Source: Humibacillus sp. (GTDB lineage Bacteria; Actinomycetota; Actinomycetes; Actinomycetales; Dermatophilaceae). From it: a stretch of 33,827 nucleotides of DNA. The translations under genes were made by a program, and so were the position numbers. Shown here piece by piece: positions 14,809-24,569 of the stretch. Below the pieces are notes generated by a model, which saw only the letters and a program-made list of their open reading frames with translations, was not told where the DNA came from and did not search any database. The DNA lies in NCBI GenBank assembly GCA_030452985.1, contig JAKDLG010000040.1, positions 1-33,827 on the forward strand, read 5' to 3'. Each line of letters opens with the position of its first letter. Positions within the stretch are counted from its first letter, which is position 1.

Positions 14809-15092
14809 ACGGCCGGCCGAACCGCTCGACCTGGCTGAGAGTCGCCGCCGTCACCGCCACCATCACCCTCGCGGCCGCGTGCTCGGACCAGGACACCGTC
14901 GACACCGTGCCGCCACCCTGGCCGACGCGAACGGTTCAGCCCGAGGGACCGGCGAGCGTTCCGGGCTCCACCGCAGCCACGGCCGCGCCCAGCAGGTCGC
15001 GCAGCACACCCCCCACCTCCACGACGACCACGACGACCACGACCAGGTCGAAGACGCCCAAGCCCACCCGAACGACCGCCGCTCGGCCCTGA
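14805..15092 (+). CDS. Small Thr-rich predicted lipoprotein
   Basis: 95 residues from a GTG that overlaps the NuoD-like stop (GTGA). After a short basic start (NGRPNRSTW) comes a hydrophobic stretch ending ITLAAACS, a plausible lipobox with Cys near residue 26. The rest is a low-complexity Pro/Ser/Thr-rich tail with an eight-Thr run and basic [16 protein letters not shown]. No domain is recognised. Coupling to the NuoD-like gene is the only functional hint. The lipobox is imperfect (AAAC), so the lipoprotein call is moderate. Confidence 0.6.
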   Translation: MNGRPNRSTWLRVAAVTATITLAAACSDQDTVDTVPPPWPTRTVQPEGPASVPGSTAATAAPSRSRSTPPTSTTTTTTTTRSKTPKPTRTTAARP

Positions 15093-15108
15093 GCGTCAGA
15101 AGGCAGCG

Positions 15109-15486
15109 GTGGTTGAAACGGGCGCCGGCCACACCGAGGTCGATCGCTTCGTGGCCTCGCTCGCGCAGGGCTGGCAACGGGAGGCCTGCGCTCGGTTGCT
15201 GCACGACACCCGGGCCACACCCGGGCTCGCTGAGCACCTGAGGTGGGGGCAGCCTTACTTCGACCAGGCCGGTGCCGCGGTCACGAAGTGGTTCTGCGCC
15301 AACGAATGGGTCAACGTGTACTTCTTCCGCGGACGCGAGCTGCCTGACCCCGCAGGTCTTTTCGTGCCCAGCGACAACAAGCGAATGCTGACCGTCAAGG
15401 TCACCCCCGATCTCGACCTGGACCGCGCCGCGTTCCGTGAGCTCGTCCGGGTCGCCGCGGACCTCGCCGGCCTCGGAGCACTGTGA
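15109..15486 (+). CDS. DUF1801 (YdhG-like) domain protein
   Basis: 125 residues. The core (LRWGQPYFDQAGAAVTKWFCANEWVNVYFF) and the end (LDRAAFRELVRVAADL) match the small DUF1801/YdhG fold, whose function is not established; the fold relates to iron-chaperone-like frataxin folds. GTG 15109 has AAGG a few bases upstream. It follows the lipoprotein gene by 16 nt and precedes the aminotransferase by 12 nt, so it probably belongs to the same plus-strand transcript. Confidence 0.75.
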   Translation: MVETGAGHTEVDRFVASLAQGWQREACARLLHDTRATPGLAEHLRWGQPYFDQAGAAVTKWFCANEWVNVYFFRGRELPDPAGLFVPSDNKRMLTVKVTPDLDLDRAAFRELVRVAADLAGLGAL

Positions 15487-15498
15487 AACGCTGGATTC

Positions 15499-16629
15499 AT
15501 GGACCTCCCCCGGAACGAGATCGACCCCGATGGCCTGCTCGAGTACTCCGTCGTGTTCACCGACCGATCCCTCAACCACATGTCGGCCCGCTTCGTCGGC
15601 GTCATGCAAGACCTGCTGGGCATGCTGAAGACGACCTACCGCGCCGAGACCGCGGCGGTCGTTCCCGGTGGCGGCACGTTCGCGATGGAGGCGGTCGCAC
15701 GCCAGCTGGCCACCGACCAGCACTGTCTCATCGTGCGCAACGGCCTGTTCAGCTACCGCTGGACCCAGATCCTCGACGCCGGCGGCATCGCGAAGTCTTC
15801 GACCGTGTGCCAGGCCCGCCCGGTCGACACCGGGCACCAGTCGGCGTGGGCCCCCGCCCCCGCCGCGGAGGTCGCCGCCACGATCCGGGCGGAGCGGCCC
15901 GCCGTCGTCTTCGCGCCTCACGTCGAGACCTCGGCCGGGATGCTGCTCACCGACGACTACGTGCGGGCGCTCGCGGAAGCCACCCACGAGGTCGGCGGCC
16001 TGCTCGTGCTCGACTGCGTCGCGTCGGGTGCCCTCTGGGTCGACATGACCGAGCTCGGCGTCGACGTGCTGGTGAGTGCGCCCCAGAAGGGCTGGAGCGG
16101 CTCACCGGGCGCCGGGTACGTCATGCTCGGCGCCGCCGCCCGTGACGCCGTGCTGGCGTCGCGCTCATCGAGCTTCGCCATCGACCTCCGGGTGTGGCTG
16201 GGGGTCGCCGAGGCCTACCTGGAGGGCAAGGCGACCTACCACGCGACCATGCCGACCGACGCGCTCGCCCACAACGCGACGGTCATGCGCGAGACCTTCG
16301 ACCTGGGTCTCGACACGGCTCGAGAGGCCCAGGTCGAGCTGGGTCGCCGGGTGCGCACCCTGCTCGCCGAACGCGGTCTTCCCTCGGTGGCTGCCGCCGA
16401 CGTCGCTGCCGCGAGCGTGGTCGTCGTGCACACCGACGACCCCGCCATCAAGAGCGGCGCGGCGTTCAAGGCGGTCGGCCAGCAGGTGGCGGCCGGCGTG
16501 CCGCTGCAGTGCGGCGAGCCGGCCGACTTCGGAACCGTGCGTGTCGGGCTGTTCGGCCTCGACAAGCTGGCTGACGTCGACGGGGCCGTCGCCCGGTTCG
16601 AGAAGGGACTCGACCTGATCGGCTCGTGA
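15499..16629 (+). CDS. Class V PLP-dependent aminotransferase (alanine-glyoxylate type)
   Basis: 376 residues, fold type I. The PLP lysine is Lys197 in SAPQKGWSGSPG, and the cofactor-nitrogen aspartate is Asp172 in LDCVASGA. VPGGGTFAMEAVARQL (55-70) forms the phosphate-binding region. The family covers alanine-glyoxylate, serine-glyoxylate and 2-aminoethylphosphonate transaminases; the substrate is unresolved. The N-terminal region (LEYSVVFTDRSLNHMSARF) differs slightly from typical AGT entries. ATG 15499 has no strong Shine-Dalgarno. The gene is convergent with the folate operon. Confidence 0.88.
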   Translation: MDLPRNEIDPDGLLEYSVVFTDRSLNHMSARFVGVMQDLLGMLKTTYRAETAAVVPGGGTFAMEAVARQLATDQHCLIVRNGLFSYRWTQILDAGGIAKSSTVCQARPVDTGHQSAWAPAPAAEVAATIRAERPAVVFAPHVETSAGMLLTDDYVRALAEATHEVGGLLVLDCVASGALWVDMTELGVDVLVSAPQKGWSGSPGAGYVMLGAAARDAVLASRSSSFAIDLRVWLGVAEAYLEGKATYHATMPTDALAHNATVMRETFDLGLDTAREAQVELGRRVRTLLAERGLPSVAAADVAAASVVVVHTDDPAIKSGAAFKAVGQQVAAGVPLQCGEPADFGTVRVGLFGLDKLADVDGAVARFEKGLDLIGS

Positions 16630-16687
16630 CCCTGGCCGGCTCCGCTCGGGGGGGTCCGACCGGTGTCCGCCTGCCGGCGCGGGTGTC

Positions 16688-17152
16688 TCAGGCCAGGTTC
16701 TCGTCGTCGTCACGGCGACGCAGCCGGCACCACCGCTGCACGAGCATGCCGCTGACCGCCAGCAACAGCGCGACCACGATGTGGGCCACGAAGACCCACA
16801 GCCGGGAGCGGTTCGACTCGATGTCGCTGTCGGGCAGCAGCACGAGCGCGTTGGCGAGGTACCAGCCGACCAGAACCGCACCCGTGAGCGCCCCGGCCTG
16901 ACCCAGCACGAGGGTTCGCGCAGCCCGAAGCGGGGTGACGTGCGCCAGCGGCCTCCCGTCGCGAACCTGACGCACCTGCCAACCCGCGGCCAGCAGCCCG
17001 CCGGCGAGGAAGAGCATCGCCGCGACGCCCACCCAGCCCGGTTCCGGCCCGCCCGAACCGGAGAACATGCGCAGCCCGAGCCAGGCGACCACCGTCGTGG
17101 CCACCCCCGCCAGCACCAGAGTGGTGATGCGCACGCCGACGTGCGGGTTCAC
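16688..17152 (-). CDS. DUF3180 membrane protein
   Basis: 154 residues with four hydrophobic segments near 10-28, 38-56, 85-105 and 118-140, and a basic, acidic-ended tail (RLRRRDDDENLA). It matches the small actinobacterial membrane protein found right after folK in many genomes (DUF3180, from memory). The function is unknown. The GTG start overlaps the folK stop (GTGA), which ties it to the folate operon as its last gene. Confidence 0.85.
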   Translation of the reverse strand: MNPHVGVRITTLVLAGVATTVVAWLGLRMFSGSGGPEPGWVGVAAMLFLAGGLLAAGWQVRQVRDGRPLAHVTPLRAARTLVLGQAGALTGAVLVGWYLANALVLLPDSDIESNRSRLWVFVAHIVVALLLAVSGMLVQRWCRLRRRDDDENLA

Positions 17153-18126
17153 GGCGCCCCCCAGTCCGGGCCGGAGCGAACACCCGATCGGTCGAGCCCC
17201 GAGACGAGCTGACCCACGTGGCGGATGCCGTCCGCGCCGTCAGCGCCGTCAGCGCCGGGCGAGGTTCGCAGGGTGGCGCCGGGATCGGCGTCGTTCCATG
17301 GCACCAGCACGAAGGCCCGCTCGACCGCCCGCGGATGCGGCAGCGTCAGGGCCGGGTCGTCGCTGACCACCTCGTGGCGCGAGCCGGGTCGCCCGAACTG
17401 GATCAGGTCGAGGTCGAGGGTGCGGGCACCCCAGCGCACCTCGCGCGTTCGGCCGTGGTCGCGCTCGATGTCGTGCAGGGCAGCCAGCAGCCCGGCGGGA
17501 GGCAGCGACGAGCGCCCGACGAGCACGGCGTTGAGGTAGGGCGGCTGCTCGGGGCCACCCACCGGGTCGGTCTCGACCAGCGACGAGACGCGGGTGACGA
17601 CGAGCCCGTCGAGCCTGCGCAGCTGCCCGACCGCCTCCGAGAGCACCTCGCCCCGGTCGCCCAGGTTCGAGCCGAGCGCGATGACCACGGCCGGCGCGTT
17701 GGGGCGCTGGAGCCTGACCTGCACGTCGGTGAAGGGGTGACCGACGGGGGCTTGCGGTTTGTGCACGACGACCTCGACGGCATCCACCAGGTCGTGGCTC
17801 AGCACGTCGTCGGCGATCACCTCGGCCAGCCGCTCGATGAGGTCGAACGGCGGCCCGGTGATGCGCTCGACGACCGACGCCGCGACCTCGGCGTAGCTGA
17901 CGGTGTGCGCGAGTGCGTCGGAGCGCCCGGCCGGCGCCAGGTCGAGGCTCATCACGACGTCGACGACGAAGGTCTGACCGTCACGCTTCTCGAAGTCGAG
18001 CACGCCGTGGTAGCCGAAGGCCGAGACGCCCTGCAGCACGATGTGGTCGGTGCGGGTGGGGAGGTGGGGCGCGTGGTTGACGGCGGTCAGGTTGGTCGGG
18101 TTGGTTAGGTTTGTCAGGTTTGTCAC
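17149..18126 (-). CDS. folKB: Fused dihydroneopterin aldolase / HPPK
   Basis: A bifunctional folate enzyme, 325 residues. The N-terminal FolB domain (about 26-140) has IVLQGVSAFGYHGVLDFEK and SYAEVA and cleaves dihydroneopterin to 6-hydroxymethyl-dihydropterin. The C-terminal FolK domain (about 145-310) then pyrophosphorylates it: VIALGSNLGDR, VETDPVGGPEQPPYLNAV, RWGARTLDLDLIQFG and LPHPRAVERAFVL. Mycobacteria keep these as two genes; here they form one frame without an internal stop. The GTG overlaps the folP stop. Oddities are a TNL-type 3-residue repeat right after the start and a GADGADGAD repeat near the end. Confidence 0.95.
   Translation of the reverse strand: MTNLTNLTNPTNLTAVNHAPHLPTRTDHIVLQGVSAFGYHGVLDFEKRDGQTFVVDVVMSLDLAPAGRSDALAHTVSYAEVAASVVERITGPPFDLIERLAEVIADDVLSHDLVDAVEVVVHKPQAPVGHPFTDVQVRLQRPNAPAVVIALGSNLGDRGEVLSEAVGQLRRLDGLVVTRVSSLVETDPVGGPEQPPYLNAVLVGRSSLPPAGLLAALHDIERDHGRTREVRWGARTLDLDLIQFGRPGSRHEVVSDDPALTLPHPRAVERAFVLVPWNDADPGATLRTSPGADGADGADGIRHVGQLVSGLDRSGVRSGPDWGAP
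18088..18123 (-). repeat. 9-nt tandem repeat at the start of folB/K
   Basis: Four 9-nt units (ACAAACCTG, ACAAACCTA, ACCAACCCG, ACCAACCTG) follow the GTG start directly and encode [12 protein letters not shown]. They overlap the stop of folP. Unlike the rest of the window they are A-rich and poor in G on the coding strand. Such repeats are prone to slippage, but each unit is three codons, so slippage keeps the frame. They lie before the first conserved FolB residues. Confidence 0.85.
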
Positions 18127-18992
18127 GGAGCGGCATCCTCGTCGGGAAGGTGGAGCAACGCTGCCTCGACGACGGCAAGGGCCCGAACGGTGGAGGCGAC
18201 GTCGTGCACCCGCACGCACCACAAGCCGGCCATGGCCGCCATCACCGAGGTCGCCGTCGTCTCGAGATCGCGCTCGGCAGCGGGCCTCGGAGCGTCGGAC
18301 GCAGCACGGCCGAGGCGGCCCAGGAACGTCTTGCGGGAGGCACCCAGCAGGATCGGCTGGCCGAGGTCGTGCAGCACCGGCAGGGCGGCCATCAGGGCCC
18401 AGTTGTGGTCGGCGTTCTTCGCGAAACCCAGACCGGGGTCGAGCACGAGCCGGTCGGGGTTCACTCCACCCGCCACCAGCTCGTCGCGTCGCACCTCCAG
18501 CTCGTGGAGCACCTCACCGACGACATCGGTGTAGACGGCCCGAGACTGCATGGCGGTGCTGTGCCCGCGCCAGTGCATGGCGATGTAGGGCGCCCCGACC
18601 CCGGCGACCCACGGCACCATCTCCGGGTCGGCCAGGCCGCCCGAGACGTCGTTGACGATGACCGCGCCCACCTCGACGGCAGCGGCGGCCACCTGCGCCC
18701 GCATCGTGTCGATCGACACGACGGCACCGCGTTCGGCGAGGTCGGCGACGACGGGCACGACCCGGCGCAGCTCTTCCTCGACCGAGGGGCGCTCGGCACC
18801 CGGGCGGGTCGACTCTCCGCCGACGTCGACGATGTCGGCTCCGGCCTCGAACACCTCACGGCCGTGAGCGAGCGCAGCGGCCAGCTCGAACCACTCGCCC
18901 CCGTCGCTGAAGGAGTCGGGAGTGACGTTGACGACCCCCATGACCAGGGTGCGGTCGCGCTGGGCGAGCAGCTCGGCAGCGCTGGTGCTCAC
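18123..18992 (-). CDS. folP: Dihydropteroate synthase
   Basis: 289 residues, TIM barrel. It condenses 6-hydroxymethyl-dihydropterin pyrophosphate with p-aminobenzoate and is the sulfonamide target. Signature 1 is [15 protein letters not shown] (18-32) and signature 2 is [14 protein letters not shown] (53-66). [34 protein letters not shown] and the C-terminal RVHDV are in place. The pterin-binding Lys and Arg (SRK, RVH) are intact. The GTG start overlaps the folE stop and the stop overlaps the folB/K start, so the three genes are translated in series. Confidence 0.97.
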   Translation of the reverse strand: MSTSAAELLAQRDRTLVMGVVNVTPDSFSDGGEWFELAAALAHGREVFEAGADIVDVGGESTRPGAERPSVEEELRRVVPVVADLAERGAVVSIDTMRAQVAAAAVEVGAVIVNDVSGGLADPEMVPWVAGVGAPYIAMHWRGHSTAMQSRAVYTDVVGEVLHELEVRRDELVAGGVNPDRLVLDPGLGFAKNADHNWALMAALPVLHDLGQPILLGASRKTFLGRLGRAASDAPRPAAERDLETTATSVMAAMAGLWCVRVHDVASTVRALAVVEAALLHLPDEDAAP

Positions 18993-19561
18993 CGGTTTCC
19001 CTCGAGCATCAGCGACATGGCTTCCGCTCGAGTGGCCGGGTCGCGCAGCTGACCGCGCACGGCCGACGTGATCGTGCTGGCACCGCTCTTGCGGATGCCG
19101 CGCATCGACATGCAGAGGTGCTCGGCCTGGATGACGACGATGACACCCTGCACGTCGAGGTGGTCGACGAGCGCATCGGCGATCTGCGACGTGAGCCGCT
19201 CCTGCACCTGCGGCCGGCGAGCGTAGACGTCGACCAGACGGGCCAGCTTCGACAGACCCGTGACCCGCCCGCTCTTGTTCGGGATGTACCCCACGTGCGC
19301 GACCCCGTGGAACGGCACCAGATGGTGCTCACACGTGCTGTAGAGCTCGATGTCGCGAACGATGACGAGTTCCTGGTGGTCGATCTCGAAGGTCTTGTCA
19401 AGAACCTGGTCGGCCGTCATGTCGAGCCCGGCGAAGACCTCGGCGTAGGCCCGCGCGACCCGACCCGGCGTGTCGACCAGGCCCTCACGATCGGGATCCT
19501 CCCCGATCGCCAGCAGCAGCTCACGTACCGCGGCCTCGGCCCGGGCGTGGTCGACGGGCAT
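18989..19561 (-). CDS. folE: GTP cyclohydrolase I
   Basis: 190 residues, the first enzyme of folate synthesis, turning GTP into 7,8-dihydroneopterin triphosphate. Zinc ligands are Cys77 and His80 in [10 protein letters not shown] and Cys150 in [36 protein letters not shown] is the classical signature. The ATG lies 3 nt after the ftsH stop, so folE is likely co-transcribed with the protease, an arrangement also known in mycobacteria. The zinc-dependent form is fully conserved. Confidence 0.97.
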   Translation of the reverse strand: MPVDHARAEAAVRELLLAIGEDPDREGLVDTPGRVARAYAEVFAGLDMTADQVLDKTFEIDHQELVIVRDIELYSTCEHHLVPFHGVAHVGYIPNKSGRVTGLSKLARLVDVYARRPQVQERLTSQIADALVDHLDVQGVIVVIQAEHLCMSMRGIRKSGASTITSAVRGQLRDPATRAEAMSLMLEGNR

Positions 19562-19564
19562 GTC

Positions 19565-21676
19565 TCAGCCTCGCTCGCCCGGGTTCACCGGCCGGTCGTC
19601 CGGCACCTCGACGACCTCGACCACGGGGTGCTCCTCGGCGAGGGGGTGCGCTCCGACCGACGCCGCCTCGTCGATCTTCTCCTCGATGGTCCGGTCGGGG
19701 GCCACCGGCGGTGGCAGGTGCCCGTTCTGCGTGGGGCCGTGCCCGTTGCGGGTGGCCGCGATCTCGGCGGGGGTGAGCACCGGAGGCCGGTCGCTGAGCT
19801 GGCGCGTCTGCGACGAGAGCCAGGTGGGTCGCGGCGCCTGCTTGGTGATCGGCTTGAACAGCTCGGCCAGCTCGTGGGCGTTGAGCGTCTCACGCTCGAG
19901 CAGCTCGAGCACCAGGGTGTCGAGCACCTCGCGGTTGGCGTTGAGGGCGGAGTAGGCCTCGTCGTGGGCGGCCTCGATGAGACCACGCACCTCGGCGTCG
20001 ACGATGGCGGCGATCTCCTCCGAGTAGTCGCGCTGGTGGCCCATGTCGCGACCGAGGAACACCTCGCCGTCGCTCTGGCCGAGCTTGATGGCCCCGATGC
20101 GCTCGGACATGCCGAACTCGGTGACCATCTTGCGGGCCATGCCGGTGGCCTTCTCGATGTCGTTGCTGGCCCCGGTCGTCGGCTCGTGGAAGACGATCTC
20201 CTCGGCCACGCGCCCGCCGAGGGCGTAGGCCAGCTGGTCGAGGATCTCGTTGCGGGTCGTGGAGTACTTGTCGTCGAGCGGCATGACCATCGTGTAACCC
20301 AGGGCCCGGCCGCGCGGCAGGATCGTCACCTTGGTGACGGGGTCGGTGTGGTTGAGCGACGCGGCGACGAGGGCGTGGCCACCCTCGTGGTAGGCCGTGA
20401 TCTTCCGTTCCTTGGCCGACATGATGCGGGTGCGCTTCTGCGGGCCGGCGATGACGCGGTCGATGGCCTCGTCGAGCGCGTGGTTGTCGATGATCTTCTG
20501 GTCGCTGCGGGCGGTGAGCAACGCCGCCTCGTTGAGCACGTTGGCGAGGTCGGCGCCGGTGAAGCCGGGCGTGCGACGGGCCACGGCGAGCAGGTCGACG
20601 TCACTGGCCATCGGCTTGCCCTGCGAGTGCACCTCGAGAATGCGGTGCCGGCCGATCATGTCGGGGCTGTCGACCGCGATCTGCCGGTCGAAGCGGCCCG
20701 GGCGTAGCAGAGCCGGGTCGAGGATGTCGGGGCGGTTGGTCGCAGCGATCAGGATGACGTTCGTCTTGACGTCGAAACCGTCCATCTCGACCAGCAGCTG
20801 GTTGAGGGTCTGCTCCCGCTCGTCGTGGCCGCCCCCCATGCCGGCGCCACGGTGCCGGCCGACGGCGTCGATCTCGTCGACGAAGACGATGGCCGGGGCG
20901 TTGGCCTTGGCCTGCTCGAACAGGTCGCGCACGCGGCTCGCGCCGACGCCCACGAACATCTCGACGAAGTCAGAACCGGAGATGGAGTAGAACGGCACGC
21001 CCGCCTCGCCCGCTACCGCACGGGCCAACAGGGTCTTACCGGTTCCGGGCTGGCCGTAGAGCAGCACGCCCTTGGGGATCTTGGCGCCGACGGCGAGGAA
21101 CTTCGCCGGCTCCTGGAGGAACTCCTTGATCTCGTCGAGCTCCTCGATCGCCTCGTCACAGCCTGCGACGTCGGCGAAGGTGACCTTCGGAGTGTCCTTG
21201 GTGGCGAGCTTGGCCTTCGACTTGCCGAACTGCATGACCTTGTTGCCGCCACCTTGCATCTGGCCCATCAGGAACCAGAAGAGACCGAGGATGATGATGA
21301 TCGGCAGGATCGAGACGAGCAGGGTACCCACCCAGCTGGGCTGGTCGATCTGGTCGTCGGTGCCCTTCGGCGGTGGCTTGGCGTTGAGGGCGTTGACGAC
21401 CTCGGTGCCACGGGCGTCGACGTAGTAGGCGTAGACGCTCTTGGCGTCCTTCACCGAACCGTCGGGAGAGGTGTAGGGCGTCTTGAGGGTCAGCTGCATC
21501 TGCTCGTTGTTGAGCAGCTTCGCCGACTCGACGTTGCCCGTGGTGATCTGCTTCATCGCAGCCGACGTGTCGATGCGGGGCGGGCCGGAGCTGGAGAAGA
21601 GCATCCCGAAGACGAGCGCACCGACGAGCACCAAGATCCACACCAGCGGTGTGCGCAGAATTCGCTTAGCGTTCAT
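19565..21676 (-). CDS. ftsH: ATP-dependent zinc metalloprotease FtsH
   Basis: 703 residues, a membrane-anchored AAA+ protease that degrades misfolded membrane and regulatory proteins. Membrane helices lie at about 12-28 and 116-137, with an extracytoplasmic domain between them. Walker A is GQPGTGKT (208-215), Walker B is IVFVDEID (263-270), and the pore loop [10 protein letters not shown] and the Arg-finger region RPGRFDR follow. The protease site is HEGGH (430-434), an HExxH variant usual in actinobacteria. The tail beyond about 625 is variable and acidic. A GGAAC-N18-GTT element upstream suggests control by a SigH/SigR-type sigma factor. Confidence 0.97.
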   Translation of the reverse strand: MNAKRILRTPLVWILVLVGALVFGMLFSSSGPPRIDTSAAMKQITTGNVESAKLLNNEQMQLTLKTPYTSPDGSVKDAKSVYAYYVDARGTEVVNALNAKPPPKGTDDQIDQPSWVGTLLVSILPIIIILGLFWFLMGQMQGGGNKVMQFGKSKAKLATKDTPKVTFADVAGCDEAIEELDEIKEFLQEPAKFLAVGAKIPKGVLLYGQPGTGKTLLARAVAGEAGVPFYSISGSDFVEMFVGVGASRVRDLFEQAKANAPAIVFVDEIDAVGRHRGAGMGGGHDEREQTLNQLLVEMDGFDVKTNVILIAATNRPDILDPALLRPGRFDRQIAVDSPDMIGRHRILEVHSQGKPMASDVDLLAVARRTPGFTGADLANVLNEAALLTARSDQKIIDNHALDEAIDRVIAGPQKRTRIMSAKERKITAYHEGGHALVAASLNHTDPVTKVTILPRGRALGYTMVMPLDDKYSTTRNEILDQLAYALGGRVAEEIVFHEPTTGASNDIEKATGMARKMVTEFGMSERIGAIKLGQSDGEVFLGRDMGHQRDYSEEIAAIVDAEVRGLIEAAHDEAYSALNANREVLDTLVLELLERETLNAHELAELFKPITKQAPRPTWLSSQTRQLSDRPPVLTPAEIAATRNGHGPTQNGHLPPPVAPDRTIEEKIDEAASVGAHPLAEEHPVVEVVEVPDDRPVNPGERG

Positions 21677-21738
21677 GTACCTGCGGGGCGGGTGGCCCCG
21701 GTCCTCCTGCTCGTCAGATGAGTTGATCCACCGGGCAC

Positions 21739-21764
21739 AACGTCCGGCCTACCACCAGTGTTCC
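21739..21764 (-). promoter_or_regulatory. ftsH: Candidate SigH/SigR-type promoter for ftsH
   Basis: On the minus strand GGAAC (21764-21760) and GTT (21741-21739) are separated by exactly 18 nt. This fits the ECF sigma SigR/SigH consensus (GGAAY-N18/19-GTT) known from Streptomyces and mycobacteria. The 5' leader to the ftsH ATG would be about 50-55 nt. The match is short, so chance is possible. Confidence 0.45.
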
Positions 21765-21868
21765 GCATTCGTGCTCGTCGTGACGAACTCGTCCCACCCG
21801 ACCGGGCCCACAGGCGATCCTCAGGCTGCCGACCGGGTCACTCGGGGGCCAGTGGGCCCAGCTCTGCA

Positions 21869-21938
21869 TCAGGCGGCGGATCAGACGGCATCCACTGCTG
21901 TCGGGGCGACACCGGACGCCGACTGATCCGCCGCCTGA
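21869..21938 (-). terminator. Long-arm hairpin after the DUF1028 gene
   Basis: Perfect 16-bp arms (21869-21884 and 21923-21938, core TCAGGCGGCGGATCAG) surround a 38-nt loop. The hairpin begins about 28 nt after the DUF1028 stop on the minus strand and upstream of the ftsH promoter candidate, so termination between the two operons is the simplest reading. It has no T-tract, as is common in actinobacteria. The rest of 21677-21966 shows no coding signal. Confidence 0.6.
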
Positions 21939-21966
21939 CGCGGTCCGGAACGCAACCGCGGCTCGC

Positions 21967-22791
21967 TCATCGCCGGGTGGCACGCAGCGCTTCGAGCACG
22001 CGGGCGTCGACACCGTCGGGAGTCAGCCGGGCCTCGTAGTTGACCTGGCCCGCCCAGTCAGCGAGGGCTGCGGCCAGGTCGTCGCTCGCGAAGCCCGTAC
22101 CGGCGAGCAGGCCGCGCACCTCCTCGGCGAGCGGACCCTCCAGAGCCTGAACGTCCTCCGGGCGACCGAAGTACATCTCCCAGTCGGAGAGCAGCCGGCC
22201 GAGCTCACCGACGGGGTCGCCGTGGTCGTCGACGCGCAGGTCGGCCAGCACACCGCAGGCGTCGTAGCCCGCGCCGGGCTCCACGGCGTACATCGCCGCG
22301 CTCTGACGCCCCCGGGAGTCGCCGCCCGCGTCGTCGCCGGCCACCAGCGCGGCGAGGAGCCGCTGCGCGAAGGGTCGACCGGCCGATCCACGCCAGGACG
22401 CCTCCATCGCCGCCACCACCTCGGGCCCGGTGAGGATGTTGCCCTGGATGGCGTAGGCGCTCTCGCCCTCGTCGTGGGCCACCCCACCCGCCCAGGGGAT
22501 GCACTCGGCGCCCGTGAAGGTCGCGGCGCTGCTGACCCCCACGACTCCGAGCTGGCGGGTCGCACTCTCGCCGTCCGGCCGGGTGGCACTCTCGAGCGCG
22601 TCGTCGGCGGCGGCGCCCGACCGCAGCACCTCGACCAGCTCGTCGAGGTAGGCGACGCGAGCCGAGGCCTGGGTCGCGACAGCTCCCACCCCGTTCACCG
22701 CCGCCGGCACGACCGCACCCACGGCCAGGAACTTGCTGGCCACCGCGACGCCGAACGACGAACCCTGCCGGGCGACGATCGAGAAGGTCAT
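21967..22791 (-). CDS. DUF1028 family protein
   Basis: 274 residues. The N terminus MTFSIVARQG and the motifs AVASKFLAVGAVVPAA, GVGAVATQA and YAIQGNILTG match the DUF1028 family, which has an Ntn-hydrolase-like fold; its substrate is unknown. The last 70 or so residues (LLSDWEMYFGRPEDVQALEGPL...) form the small C-terminal domain found in longer members. It follows hpt by 27 nt and is likely co-transcribed with it. It ends before a hairpin. It is not part of the usual hpt-ftsH synteny as I remember it, so it may be a local addition. Confidence 0.85.
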   Translation of the reverse strand: MTFSIVARQGSSFGVAVASKFLAVGAVVPAAVNGVGAVATQASARVAYLDELVEVLRSGAAADDALESATRPDGESATRQLGVVGVSSAATFTGAECIPWAGGVAHDEGESAYAIQGNILTGPEVVAAMEASWRGSAGRPFAQRLLAALVAGDDAGGDSRGRQSAAMYAVEPGAGYDACGVLADLRVDDHGDPVGELGRLLSDWEMYFGRPEDVQALEGPLAEEVRGLLAGTGFASDDLAAALADWAGQVNYEARLTPDGVDARVLEALRATRR

Positions 22792-22818
22792 GAGCAGGTC
22801 ACCCCCGAGCCTCTCGTC

Positions 22819-23370
<552 letters not shown>

Positions 23371-23476
23371 GAACGACTCCTTGGGTGGGCAGTGGCGCCG
23401 GCTGGGCAGCAGACGCCCACCATTCAACCCCACTCCCCGCACGCAAGCTCACGAGTGGGCCGGCTCGACGGGTGGT

Positions 23477-23494
23477 GACGGGTCTATGCCCGTC
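23477..23494. terminator. Weak hairpin between tilS and hpt
   Basis: GACGGG-TCTATG-CCCGTC forms a 6-bp stem with a 6-nt loop. It lies in the 182-nt spacer between the hpt start and the tilS stop. Because the genes run leftwards, it is about 60 nt after tilS and about 110 nt before hpt. It could be a weak terminator or part of the hpt leader. No other signal is clear in 23371-23552. Confidence 0.25.
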
Positions 23495-23552
23495 GCGGGC
23501 CAGGCCCCTTCACCCCTCCACGGGTCGTGCCGGATGCCGGATGCTGGGTGGA

Positions 23553-24569
23553 TCAGGCGTTCGCCGGGTCGCGCAGCGGCATGAACCGGATGCTCCCTCG
23601 GTCGCGGGCGACGGCGATACCGCCGGGCACGTGCAGGGGGCCCTGACCGTGCCACGAGGTGAGCAGGGCGTCGAGCGACTCGACGTGGGCCGCGCTCACG
23701 TCGGCGAGCGGGGCACCGGCCTCCGCAGCGAGCAGACGCCACACCCGCGTGCGGATCGCCCGCGGCAAGGCCGCCAGCGCGTCGAGGTCAACGCCCGGGT
23801 GGCCGGCGGCGTCAGGCAGGGCGGCTCGGGCCCTGACGGCCAGGGTCTCGAGGTAGTCGGCGTCTTCGCGCAGCAGGTCGGCGCTGCGCGCCAGCGCGGC
23901 CCCGAAGCCCGGGCCGAGGTCGGCCTCGAGGGTCGCGAGCAACCGTCGGGCCCGAACCCGCCGGAACGACTCGTCACTGTTGTGCGGGTCTTCCCACGGC
24001 TCGATGCCATAGGCCTCGCACGCTGCCCGGGTCGTCGCCCGGGGCAGGGCGAGGAGCGGCCGCACGAACCGGTCGCGGCGCACCGGCATCCCGGAGAGTG
24101 AGCGCGCCCCCGAGCCGCGGGCGAGGCCGAGCAACACCTGCTCGGCCTGGTCGTCGCGGGTGTGCCCGACGAGCACGACCGCGGCCCCGAGCCGGTCGGC
24201 GGCCCCGTTGATGGCGGCGTAACGGGCCGCGCGGGCGTCGGCCTCGAGACCCGCACCCGTCGTTCGCAGCTGCGCCGTGACCACCTCGACGGGGGTCAGG
24301 CCCATCTCGCGGCAGAGCGAGGCTGCCTCGGCTGCCACCTCGTCAGACCCGGGCTGGAGGCCGTGGTCGACGACCACGGCACCGCCGCGGAGGCCGGCGC
24401 GGGGGGCCTCGAAGGCGAGCGCCGCGGCGAGGGCCATCGAGTCGGTGCCGCCGGAGCAGGCGACGAGCAGCAGGGCCCCCTCGGGCACGTCGGCGAAGTG
24501 TTCACGCACCGCGAGCCGAGTGGCAGCCACGGCCGGGTCGGGACCGGACATCGCGGGGCCGCCCGTCAT
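23553..24569 (-). CDS. tilS: tRNA(Ile)-lysidine synthase
   Basis: 338 residues. It modifies C34 of the CAU-anticodon tRNA-Ile to lysidine so that it reads AUA. The ATP pyrophosphatase P-loop is CSGGTDSMALAA (about 38-49). VVDHGLQPGS, the tRNA-contacting RYAAINGAADRLGA and VGHTRDDQAEQVLLGLARGSG follow in the normal order, with a short C-terminal domain as usual in actinobacteria. ATG 24569 overlaps the metalloprotease stop (ATGA); ATG 24551 would remove six residues. It is co-transcribed with the upstream metalloprotease. Confidence 0.96.
   Translation of the reverse strand: MTGGPAMSGPDPAVAATRLAVREHFADVPEGALLLVACSGGTDSMALAAALAFEAPRAGLRGGAVVVDHGLQPGSDEVAAEAASLCREMGLTPVEVVTAQLRTTGAGLEADARAARYAAINGAADRLGAAVVLVGHTRDDQAEQVLLGLARGSGARSLSGMPVRRDRFVRPLLALPRATTRAACEAYGIEPWEDPHNSDESFRRVRARRLLATLEADLGPGFGAALARSADLLREDADYLETLAVRARAALPDAAGHPGVDLDALAALPRAIRTRVWRLLAAEAGAPLADVSAAHVESLDALLTSWHGQGPLHVPGGIAVARDRGSIRFMPLRDPANA

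Noticed and set aside
20375-20389. Degenerate FtsH protease site (HEGGH instead of HEAGH)
   Set aside because: The HExxH pattern is intact and HEGGH is common in actinobacterial FtsH.
19118-20707. A 529-codon plus-strand open frame over folE and ftsH
   Set aside because: It crosses two well-supported minus-strand genes and translates to a composition-biased, domain-free product.
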